Positions 1 to 39,258 of a DNA stretch of 64,000 bases are shown in pieces; positions within the stretch are counted from its first letter, which is position 1, and the number at the start of each line of letters is the position of its first letter. Both the position numbers and the translations under genes were made by a program. The stretch is from Pseudomonas monteilii (GTDB lineage Bacteria > Pseudomonadota > Gammaproteobacteria > Pseudomonadales > Pseudomonadaceae). The notes beneath the pieces were generated by a model. That model did not search any database, was not told the DNA's origin, and saw only the letters and a program-made list of their open reading frames with translations. The stretch lies in the NCBI GenBank assembly GCA_001534745.1, contig CP013997.1, forward strand, positions 2,976,001 to 3,040,000, read 5' to 3'.

Positions 1-3000
1 ATGGGCGCGTAGGCCGCCCCGCAGGGTTCGTCGGGCGCGGCTTTCCACAGCATCGGCGTGACCACGGTTTCGGTCGGGCCATAGCCATTGACGATGTGTT
101 GCGGGTGCAGCGCCTCGCGCACCTGAGCCAGGGTCTGCTCGGACACGGCATCGCCGCCCAGGCAGTAGATGCGCACCGCCGGTGCCTGAACGCCGCTGCG
201 CTGCACGTACTCGGCCACCTGCTTGAGGTAAGCCGGCGGGAAACAGGCGACGTCGATGCGTGACCGGTCCAGGGCCTCGCAGGTCTGCTGCGGCGTCCAC
301 AGCTCGTCGTCGCGCACCACCAGGGTGCCGCCCACCGACAGCGTGGTCAGCCAGCGCTCATGGGCGCCGTCGAAGGCGAACGACATGAAGTGCAGCTCGC
401 GGGTGCCGACCGTCATCTGGTACAGCTCGGCGATGGCCTGACAGTGCATGCTCAAGGGGCCATGACTCACCGCGACACCCTTGGGCACGCCGGTCGAGCC
501 TGAGGTGTAGATCAGGTAGGCCAGGCTGTCCTCATGCAGCGCTGGCGTCACGGCGATCTGAACATCCTCCGGATACTCGCCGTCGGCCGGATCGACCAAA
601 TCGAGACCGTCCGGCAACGCCAGGCGCTGGCCCAGGTCGGCGCGGCCGATCAACTGGCGCATGCCGGAATCCTGAATCATGAAGGCCAGGCGTTCGGCCG
701 GGTAGTCCAGGTCCAGCGGCACGTAGGCCGCACCGCTCTTGAACACCGCCAGCAAGGCCACCACCAGGTCCACCGAGCGCGCCAGCGCCACGCCCACCGT
801 TACCTCGGGGCCGACGCCACGGGCTCGCAGACGGTGCGCCAGCCGGTTGGCGCGCACCTCCAGCTCCCCGTAGCTCAGCGTCTGCCCGGCGCATTCGACG
901 GCGATGGCTTCCGGGCGCTGCGCCGCGTGCCGGGCGATCAGCGCCGGCACGTGCAGGGGCTGATGGCTGGCAGGCGCCGGAGCGCTCCACTGGGCCAACG
1001 CCTGGCGCTGAGGCGCGGTCAGACGCTGCAGGTTGCCCAGCCGTTCGCGTGGGCTGTCGAGCATCGCCTGCAGCACGGTCTCCATCAGTTCGCGGATGCC
1101 TTCCACCGCCGCCGTGCTGAAGTGGCTGCGCAGGAACAGGTATTCGATCGCCAGGGTCTGGCCGAGGGTCACCGCCAGGTCCATGGGCACGTTGGTGACA
1201 TCGTGGCTGTTCGAGGCGCCGAAGCGCAGGCCGCCCTGGGCCTGTTCCAGGCGTTGGTCGATCGGGTAGTTCTCGAACACGATGATGCTGTCGAACAACG
1301 CCTGCCCGCCCTGCCCCGACCAACGCTGAATGTCGGCCAGCGGCGCGTGGGCATGCTCGCGCAGGTCTAGGTTGTCGCTCTGCAGCTGCTGCAGCCACTG
1401 ATCCAGGGGCTGGGTCGGCTCGACGGTCTGGATGACCGGCAGGGTGTTGATGAACAGGCCCAGCATCTGCTGAGCCTGGGGCAGGTTTTCGGGCCGACCG
1501 GCCACGGTGGCGCCGAACGCCACGCAGCGCTGGCCCGTGTAACGCTGCAACACCAGCAGCCAGGCACCCTGGATCAGGGTATTGGCCGTGATCCCGTGCT
1601 GACGGCAGTACTGCTGCAGGGCAGCCGTGCGCGCAGCGTCCCACCGGGTGTACAGCGCCTGGTGCCCTGGCAGGTCACCGGTCTGCCGAGGGTGCACCGC
1701 CTGGCTCAGCCGGGTCGGCGCGTCCAGTGGTTGCAGACGGGTCTGCCAGTAGGCCTGCAACCGCTGCGGATCCTGGGCCTGGAGCCAGCCGATGAAGTCG
1801 CGGTAACGGCCGCTGTCGCCGCTGATGCGACCGTGGGCGTAATGCTCCAGCACCTCGCCGAACAGCTGCGAACTGCTCCAGCCATCCATGAGGATGTGGT
1901 GACTGGTCCAGATCAAGTGATGGGCCTGGTCAGCCGTGCGCACCAGGGTGAGCCGTTGCAGGGGCACCTGGTCGAGGGCGAAGCCCTGCTCACGGATCTC
2001 TTTGGCCAAGGCGTCGAGGTCGTCGTCGGCCAGCGCACGGTCGCGCCAGTCGAGCACGCGCATGGCCACCTCGACATGCCGATGGACCACTTGCAGCGGC
2101 GCGCCCTGCCGGCCCTCCCAGTGGAACGAGGTGCGCAGGATCTCGTGACGGTCGATCACCTGCTGCCAGGCGGCACGGAAGCGCGCTTCGTCGAGCCCTT
2201 CGACGGGCAGGCTGAGCTGGTTGACGTAGAGTGCGTCACCCTCGTCGGACAGGGTATGGAACAGCATGCCCTGCTGCATCGGTGACAACGGGTAAAGGTC
2301 ATCCATTTGAGTCTGGTCGAGCGGCAGCGCATCCAGCTGCGCCTGGCTCAGGCCCGCCAGCGGCACGTCCGACGGCGTCAGCCCATGGGGCCTGTCGCAG
2401 TGGGCGATCAGCGTCGCCAGCTCGGCCTCGTAGGCCCGCGCCAGGCGCTCGATGGTCGCCGGGGCGAACATCTGCGCACTGAAGCTGAACGCCAGGCTCA
2501 GCTCGCCGCCGTAGACCTGGCCGTTGAGCACCAGCCAGTTGCCCAGCGGCGCCCGTGGACTTTGCTCTTCGCCAGCGCTTTCGGTTGCCGGCGAGAGCAG
2601 TGCATCGCCGTCGAACTGGCCGTCCAGCTGGCCCAGGTAGTTGAAGGTGATGCGGGGGCTCGGCAGCTGCGCCAGGGCCTGGCGTGCGTCTTCGTTGCCC
2701 AGGTAGCGCAGCAGGCCGAAGCCAATGCCCTTGTGCGGCACGCCGCGCAGTTGCTCCTTGACCTGCTTGATCGAATCGCCCAGCTCGCCGGACGGAGTCA
2801 AACGCACCGGGTAGGCGCTGGTGAACCAGCCCACCGTGCGGCTCAGGTCGACGTCGTCGAACAGGTCTTCGCGGCCATGGCCTTCGAGTTCGATCAGTGC
2901 CGACTCGGCGCCGCTCCAGCAGCAGACCACGCGAGCCAGGGCCGTCAGCAGCAGGTCGTTGACCTGGGTGCGGTAGGCGGCCGGGGCCTGTTGCAGCAGT

Positions 3001-6000
3001 TGGCGGGTCAGGTCGGCGTTCAAGTGGGCCTGCACGCTGTGGCGATGGCGGTTTTCCAAGGAACCGGTCAGATCGACTTCAGGCAGATCAACCGGGGCGC
3101 CGTCGAGCTGGCGCGTCCAGTAGTCCAGCTCGCCGTCCAGCTTAGCCGCGTGGCCGTGCAGGCGTTCGGCCCAGGTCTTGAAGGCGGTGGTCTTGGGCGG
3201 CAGCACGAGGGTGTGCCCGGCCAGCGCCTGGCGGTAGGTCGTGTCCAGATCGTCGAGCAGGATGCGCCAGGACACGCCGTCCACCACCAGGTGGTGGATC
3301 ACCAGCAACACACGTTGCGAGCCGTCGGCGACGTCGATCAGCAGCGCGCGCAGCAGCGGGCCTTGGGCCAGGTCGAAACTGCGCTGGAGCGCATCGCAAG
3401 CGGCTTCGATGGCAGCGGCATCGGTGGCCGTGGTGCGTGTCAGCAGCGGTTGCGCCGGGTGCAGCGGGCCATGCTCGGCGGTGTCGGCGCTGAAGCGCAG
3501 GCGCAGGGCATCGTGGTGGGTATACAGCGCCAATAGCGCCTGATTCAGGGCGTCGGCGTCGAGCGGCGCGTGGGCGCGCAGCAGCAGCGACTGGTTCCAG
3601 TGCGCCGGCTCGGGCATGCCCCGTTCGAAGAACCAGTGCTGGAACGGCAGCCAGGGCGCCACCCCCGTCACGGGGCCTTGTTCGACGTGGCTGGTCGCGG
3701 CCTCCCGCCATTCGGCGACCGCCGCCAGGCGCTGGATGGTCTGGTGCTGGAACAGGGCCTTGGGCGTGATGTGAAGCCCTGCCTGGCGCGCACGGCTGAC
3801 CACCTGAATCGACAGGATCGAGTCACCGCCGAGAGCAAAAAAGTTGTCGGTGACGCTGACGGGCCCTTGGCCCAGTACCGCCTCCCAGATCTCGGCCAGG
3901 CGGGTCTCGATGTCCGTGGTCGGCGCCTGGTAGGCCTGGGCCGGGGTCGACAGGTCCAGGGGCGGCAGCGCCTTGCGGTCGAGCTTGCCGTTGGGCGACA
4001 GCGGCAGGCGGTCCAGGGCCAGCCATTGGCTGGGTACCATGTAGTCCGGCAGGCCGTGGCTCAGGTGTTGGGCCAGTTCGGCTTGCCAGCCTTCGGTTTC
4101 CTGCTCCAGGACCACGTAGCCGACCAGTTGCTTGCCATCGGGCACCGTTACCACGGCTTCACGCACCGAGGCGTGTTCCAGTAGGCGTGCCTCGATCTCG
4201 CCCAGTTCGATGCGCAAGCCGCGCAGTTTGACCTGATGGTCGATGCGGCCGGCATATTCGATCACACCGTCTGGACGCTGGCGTGCCAGGTCGCCCGTGC
4301 GGTACAGGCGCTCGCCCGTGCCGTAAGGGCTGACCACGAAGCGTTCGGCGGTCAGGCTCGGACGGCGATGGTAGCCTCGCGCCAGGCCTTCGCCAGCCAG
4401 GTACAGCTCGCCCAAGACACCCACCGGCACCGGTTGCAGCTCGGCATCGAGAACGTAGCAGGCTAAGTTGGCGATGGGCTGGCCGATGGGCACGCTGTCG
4501 CGGCCTTCGTCACGGCAGGTCCAGTGGGTCACGTCGATGGCCGCTTCGGTCGGGCCGTAGAGGTTATACAGCGAGGCACCCGGCAGCTTGGCGAAGACCT
4601 GCTGCTGGGCATCGACCGGCAAGGCCTCGCCGCTGCACACGATGCGCTTGAGGCTGGTGCAGCGCGAGACGTTCAGGTCCTGCATGAAAGCCTGAAGCAT
4701 CGATGGCACGAAGTGCAGCGTGCTGACCTGTTCGGCGGTGATCAGCTCGATCAGGCGTGCCGGGTCGCGATGATCCCCTGGGGCCGCCACGACCAACCGT
4801 GCGCCGGTCATCAATGGCCAGAAGAATTCCCACACCGACACGTCGAAGCTAAACGGGGTCTTTTGCAGCACCGTATCGTTTGCCGACAGGCCGTAGGCCT
4901 CCTGCATCCAGCACAGGCGGTTGACCAGCGCCGAGTGACGGTTGCCCGCCCCTTTCGGACGGCCCGTGGAGCCAGAGGTATAGATCACATAGGCCAAGTT
5001 TTCAGAATGCACCGGCACCTGCGGATCATGGCTGCAAGCGCTGCCCGCTTCCAGATCCAGCGCCAGCGTCTGCACGCCCTCGCCCACCGGCAAATCCAGA
5101 TGACTTTGGGTCAGCAGCAAGTTCACGCCACTGTCTTCCAGCATGTAGCGCAGACGGTCCTGCGGGTATTCCGGATCCAACGGCACATAGGCGCCTCCGG
5201 CCTTGAGAATGGCCAGCAGCCCCACCACCATCTCCACGCTGCGCTCGGCCGCAATGCCGACCAGCACATCAGGACCGACACCCAATTCGATCAAACGATG
5301 CGCTAGGCGGTTGGCACGCTCATTGAGCTGCGCATAGCTCAAGCGCGTCCCGCCAAACACCAATGCTTCGGCGTCGGGCGTGCGCTGCACCTGCGCTTCG
5401 ATCAGTTGCTGAACACTGCTGTCCAGCGGGTAAGCGACCGCCGTGTCGTTCCATTGCACCAGCGCACGCTCATGCTCGTCAGCATCGAGCAACGGCAACT
5501 CGGCCACCGCCTGTTCCGGCTGTTCGACGATGCCCTGCAACAGGTTCACGAACTGCACCCCCATGCGCTCGATGGTCGGCTGCTCGAACAGGTCGGTGGC
5601 GTAGACCAGCGACGCCTCCAGCCCCTCGGCCGATTCCCGGGTTTCCAAAGTCAGATCCAGCTGCGCCCGGTCGGTGACGCTGTCCACCGCCTCGATGCGC
5701 AGGCCATTCAGGCTCGCCGCGCCGGGGCGGCCCTGGACTGCGGCCTGGTGGTTGAACATCACCTGGAACAGCGGGTTCAGCCCCAGCGTGCGCTCCGGCG
5801 CCAACGCCTCGACCAGCTGTTCGAACGGCAATTCCTGATAGGCCTGGGCGTCCAGCGCATGCTGGCGCACCTGCCGCAGCAACGCGAGAAACGGCGTGCG
5901 GCCCTCGACCTCGGCCCGGATGACCTGGGTGTTGACGAAGTAGCCGATCAGGCGCTCGGTTTCCACCCGGTTGCGGTTGGCATTGGGGACACCGACGCGG

Positions 6001-6937
6001 ATGTCGTCCTGGCCGCTGTAGCGGTGCAGCAACGCCTGGAACGCCGCCAGCAGGACCATGAACAGGGTCGCCCCCTCGCCACGCGCCAGGGTGTGCAGGC
6101 CCTGTACCACATCGGCGGGGACGTGCACGGTGTGACGCGCGCCCTGGTAGCTCGGCGTCGTCGGACGCCCATGGTCCAGGGGCAGTGCGAGCACCGGGCT
6201 GCCCTGCCCCAGGCGCTCGGTCCAGTAGGTCAGCTGCCGATCCCGCTCGCCCGCCTCCATCCAGTGCCGCTGCCACACGGCATAGTCGGCGTACTGGATC
6301 GGCAAGGGTGCCAGGCTCGGCGGCGTCCCGTGGCTGAAACCGGCATACAGCGCAATCAGCTCTTCGATCATCAGGCGCATCGACACGCCATCAGAAACGA
6401 TGTGGTGCTGGGTCAGCACCAGCACGTGGTCCTGGTCGTCCAATGCCAGCAGCCGGACCCTGAACAACGGTCCATGGCCCAGGTCGAAGGGCCGACGGGT
6501 CTCCTCGCCGATCCTGGCCAGCAGATCGGCCTCCTCCAGTGCGCCCACGGCCTCGTACGCGATCGTCACCTCGGCACGCGGCTCGATCACCTGCAACGGC
6601 CGGGTCTGCGCGAACACGAAGCGTGTGCGCAGCGTCTGGTGGCGCTCGACCAGGTGCTCGAAGGCGCGCTGCAAGGCCGCCGTGTCCAGGGGGCCGTGCA
6701 GGCGCAGCGCCATGGGGATGTGGTAGGCGCTGCCCTGCGGGTCCAGTTGCCAGAGCAGCCATTGACGCTCCTGGGCGAACGACAGGGGCAGCTCATCGAA
6801 GGCCGACTGCACCTCGGGAATGGGCAGGTTCGCGGGGGACACGCCTTCGGCCAGCATCTTCTCCAGGTAGAGGGTGCGCTTGTCCAGCGGCAGGGTGATG
6901 AAGCGGCGGGCGATGCGCGCGGCGACAATGCTGTCCA

Positions 6938-6938
<1 letters not shown>
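1..6938 (-). CDS. Pyoverdine peptide synthetase, third NRPS of the operon (partial, runs off left edge)
   Basis: This gene encodes a multimodular non-ribosomal peptide synthetase, of which 2312 codons are visible. The visible order is C (residues ~47-487, HHIVSDGVS), A (~500-994), T (~1040, LGGDSI), E (~1080-1530, [10 protein letters not shown]), DCL-type C (~1544-1977, [10 protein letters not shown] and [10 protein letters not shown]) and an A domain cut by the edge. The first A pocket reads DVWHVSLIDK, a serine code, and the E domain makes D-Ser. The second pocket reads DGECCGGVT(K), one residue away from DGEACGGVTK, the hydroxyornithine code of pyoverdine synthetases. The ATG shares one base with the TGA of the upstream NRPS (TGATG), which indicates translational coupling. 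The missing 3' part should hold the last T domain and probably a thioesterase. Specificities are inferred from pocket residues. The final residue could be formyl-, acetyl- or cyclo-hydroxyornithine, and the window does not say which. Confidence 0.93.
2400..5460 (-). repeat. Near-identical E-C-A block shared by NRPS3 module 1 and NRPS1 module 4
   Basis: The T-E-to-A stretch here matches the stretch near 21233-24293 at a constant offset of about 18833 bases, with long identical runs (for example around 2521-2640 against 21354-21473). Both copies encode serine-activating A domains followed by E domains. Two further serine A domains, about 7270-8740 in NRPS2 and 25920-27400 in NRPS1, belong to the same near-identical set. 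The serine A domain of NRPS1 module 1 (about 33540-35040) has the same pocket but is visibly more diverged. The pattern indicates recent module duplication or gene conversion. Confidence 0.8.
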
Positions 6939-17917
<10,979 letters not shown>

Positions 17918-17929
17918 GCCGTGCCCTCA

Positions 17930-36529
<18,600 letters not shown>

Positions 36530-36580
36530 CGACTGATTTCCGTTGCAGGTGATCGGGGGACCCGGAGGTATCCCTACGAA

Positions 36581-36604
36581 ACGGAATCAGGTGGGGGAAA
36601 ATTA
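36581..36604 (-). promoter_or_regulatory. Candidate iron-starvation (PvdS/PfrI-type ECF sigma) promoter of the NRPS operon
   Basis: On the minus strand the sequence reads TAATT, 16 bases, CGT. The known Pseudomonas iron-starvation box is TAAAT-N16/17-CGT, so four of five bases of the -33 element match, with exact spacing and an exact -16 element. It lies 52 bases upstream of the NRPS1 ATG. The start codon has only a weak GGA-type ribosome site about ten bases upstream. The exact boxes at pvdP and pvdH in the same window make this reading more likely. Confidence 0.65.
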
Positions 36605-37463
36605 GCGGGGCTTCGGCAGGGGTCGCCCCTGCGCCCGTAGCCGCACCACGGCGTTGCAGGCTATCGCGGTCACCTGTGGGAGCGGGCTTGCCAGTGATAG
36701 CGATGGCAAACCCGACACATGATCGACAGGATTGAACACTGGCCTGCCAGCCCTGGGGTGAATGCACAGGCCCTATCGCTGGCAAGCCAGCTCCCACAGA
36801 TACCCATTACAAGCAGGCAGCAGCACGATGGCGCCGTCACCTGTGGGAGCGGGCTTGCCCGCGATAGCGATGGCAAAACCGACACATGGCCGACACATCG
36901 AGCGCTGGCCTGGCAGCCCTGAGGTGAATGCACAGGCCCTATCGCTGGCAAGCCAGCTCCCACAGGTAGGCATTTCAAGCAGGCAGCAGCACGATGGCGC
37001 CGCCACCTGTGTGCGGGCTTGCCCGCGATAGCGGTGGCAAATACGACACATGGCCGACAGATTGAACACTGGCCTGCTAGCCCTGGGGCGAATGCACAGG
37101 CCCTATCGCTGGCAAGCCAGCTCCCACAGGTATGCATTTCAAGCAGGCAGCAGCACGATGGCAACGCCACCTGTGGGAGCGGGCTTGCCCGCGATAGCGG
37201 TGGCAAACCCGACACATGGCCGCCAGATTGAACACTGGCCTGCCAGCCCTGGGGTGAATGCACAGGCGCTATCGCTGGCAAGCCAGCTCCCACAGGTACG
37301 CATTTCAAGCAGGTGTCGGCACGATGGCGACGCTACCCTGTGGGTCCCTGCCGGGGCACCGAACCGGCTGCGATTTGGTCTGAAAGACCCACAAAACCAG
37401 CCCTGCCTAGCCCTCAGCCATGCACCTGTGGCTCCGCTCTCCAACTTGCCATTCGCCACTACC
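36605..37463. other. Gene-free stretch between the NRPS operon and the chemoreceptor gene
   Basis: No gene is supported here. Positions 36607-36670 hold a half-copy of the GCCCGTAGC / GCTATCGCGG intergenic element also seen near 47.3 and 60.7 kb. Positions 36671-37335 are the tandem REP array described separately. From 37336 to 37463, next to the chemoreceptor stop codon, I see nothing recognisable. Confidence 0.7.
36671..37335. repeat. Tandem array of four ~166-bp REP/BIME-type units
   Basis: Units begin at about 36671, 36838, 37004 and 37168 (periods 167, 166 and 164). Each opens with CACCTGTGGGAGCGGGCTTG (shortened in unit 3), continues through GCGATAGCG, and carries an inverted counterpart (CTATCGCTGGCAAGCCAGCT) about 110 bases later. 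Each unit is thus a head-to-head REP pair followed by a constant AAGCAGG / GCACGATGGC spacer. This is typical Pseudomonas extragenic repeat sequence. Open frames across it are only translated repeats. Confidence 0.9.
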
Positions 37464-39077
37464 TCATGCACTCAACCGAGCCGTGAGCGTGCCCAGCTGC
37501 CCGGACAGGGCATGCAAGCGTTGCCCGGCCTGCTCGGTCTGCTGCACGGCCTGCTGGTTGTCCGTGGCGATCCGGGTGATTTCCACCAGGTTGCGCGAGA
37601 TGTCGTCGGCCACGCTGGTCTGCTCTTCGGCCGCCGTGGCGATCTGCCGGTTCATGTCGCGGATCGCTTCCACCGATGTGGTGATGCGTTGCAGCATCCG
37701 GCCCGCCTCGACTACCTGCCCTGCCCCGGCTTCACTGCGTTGCTGGCCGCTCTCGATGGCCTTGACGGCGTCGACCGCGCCGCACTGCACGGCTTCGATG
37801 ATCTGGTGGATTTCGGCGATCGAAGCCGCCGTGCGCTGGGCCAGGCTGCGCACCTCGTCCGCGACCACGGCGAACCCGCGGCCGGCCTCACCGGCACGGG
37901 CCGCTTCGATGGCGGCATTGAGCGCCAGCAGGTTGGTCTGCTCGGCGATGCCGCGAATCACCTCCAGCACCTTGCCGATGCGCGTGCTGTCGCTTTCCAG
38001 ATGGCGAATCACCTCGGCAGTGCCGGCGATTTCACGGTTGACCTGCTCGATCAGGTCGATGGTGGTCTGCATCACCCGCTCGCCAGCCTGGGCATTGTGG
38101 TCGGCCTCATCGGCCGCCTGGGCCGCATCCGCCGCATGGCGGGCCACGTCCTGCGCCGTGGCGGACATTTCATGCATGGCGGTGGCGACCTGGTCGGTAC
38201 GCTGGAACTGATCATGGGTGCCGAGCGCCATGTCACCGGCCACGCCGCGCAATTGGTCGCTGGCGGTTTCCAGTTCCACGGTGTTGCGCTTGAGGCTGCC
38301 GATGGTGTCGGCCAGAAAGTCGCGCAACGTGTTGGCGGCGACGGCCAGGCGACCCAGTTCGTCCTGGCGACCGTCAGCGACCCGTGCGGCGAAACGGCCT
38401 TGGCTGAGCTGGGCGACGTAGTCGATCAGCACGCGGATCGGTGCGATCAGCGTGCGATTGAGCAGCCATAGGCTCAACACACCGACCAGCAGCGCCGAGG
38501 CCAGCATGACCAGCACGCCCACCATGACGGTGCGCTCAGCGCGTGCATTGATGCCTTGGGCCTGTTCACGGGCCTCCCCGCGCAGTCGCTCGACCAGGGC
38601 GCTCATCTGCTCGCTGGCCGCGCGATCCACGCCCTTGACCGCCAGATCGCCCGCGCGTGGGTCACCGCCAGCGGCAAGGAAGGCTTGCCGTCCGCGCGCG
38701 TAGGCCTCGCCCAACTGCTGATGGCTTTGCTTGAGCTGGGTCAGCGGGTCACGCAGCTCCGCATCGCCCCCCGCGATCAGTTGGCCGAGCAGCTGTTGCA
38801 CCTGCTGCTCGCGTGCCTGGAACTGCTGCCAGTACTTGTCGAGTTCGGCGGGTTCACGACCGCGCAACAGCACGTTCTTCCATTCCTGGACCTGAATCTT
38901 GAACTGGAGGTTGGCTTCGTCGATCAGTTGCGATTCGCGTAAGGGGCCGTCGATCAGCTCGCCGTAGTCGCGCACGCTGGCGGACAGGAACTGGAAGCAG
39001 ACCATGGCGATCAGCAGCATCGCCGCCAGGCTACCGCCCAGCAGGGTGAGAAATTGCACACGCAGGGATTTACGCAA
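37464..39077 (-). CDS. Methyl-accepting chemotaxis protein
   Basis: This is a 537-residue inner-membrane chemoreceptor that relays ligand binding to CheA/CheW. It has a membrane segment at ~8-30, a periplasmic helical sensor (~31-188, four-helix-bundle type, ligand unknown) and a second membrane segment at ~189-211. A HAMP linker and a long cytoplasmic coiled coil follow. The hairpin tip [20 protein letters not shown] is at about residues 395-415. The only start that keeps the first membrane segment is TTG at 39077 (TTG CGT AAA TCC), because the next ATG lies inside that segment. The ribosome site is weak. It is transcribed towards the REP array. Nothing ties it to the pyoverdine genes except position. 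Confidence 0.93.
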   Translation of the reverse strand: MRKSLRVQFLTLLGGSLAAMLLIAMVCFQFLSASVRDYGELIDGPLRESQLIDEANLQFKIQVQEWKNVLLRGREPAELDKYWQQFQAREQQVQQLLGQLIAGGDAELRDPLTQLKQSHQQLGEAYARGRQAFLAAGGDPRAGDLAVKGVDRAASEQMSALVERLRGEAREQAQGINARAERTVMVGVLVMLASALLVGVLSLWLLNRTLIAPIRVLIDYVAQLSQGRFAARVADGRQDELGRLAVAANTLRDFLADTIGSLKRNTVELETASDQLRGVAGDMALGTHDQFQRTDQVATAMHEMSATAQDVARHAADAAQAADEADHNAQAGERVMQTTIDLIEQVNREIAGTAEVIRHLESDSTRIGKVLEVIRGIAEQTNLLALNAAIEAARAGEAGRGFAVVADEVRSLAQRTAASIAEIHQIIEAVQCGAVDAVKAIESGQQRSEAGAGQVVEAGRMLQRITTSVEAIRDMNRQIATAAEEQTSVADDISRNLVEITRIATDNQQAVQQTEQAGQRLHALSGQLGTLTARLSA

Positions 39078-39258
39078 GACAGTCGCTCTCGGAACAAGGA
39101 CGGGGAAAGCAGCGCATACCGCGGGCAGACGTACCGCGAACGTCCTTGTACCGCGGCATGCCTGTCTTCAGCGCAGGTGGACCGCTTTGGGCAAACGGTC
39201 TTTGCGGGGTATGCACGACAGCCGAGGCGAATGCTCTCAAGCCAATGCGACAAATTTG

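Noticed and set aside
36670..37308. Open frames of about 100-210 codons through the tandem array.
   Set aside because: They are translated REP repeats with periodic VGAGLPAI-type sequence and no ribosome site.
36671..37335. Regular repeats that could suggest a CRISPR array.
   Set aside because: Units are ~166 bases with conserved spacers and internal head-to-head palindromes; there are no short repeats with unique spacers and no cas genes.
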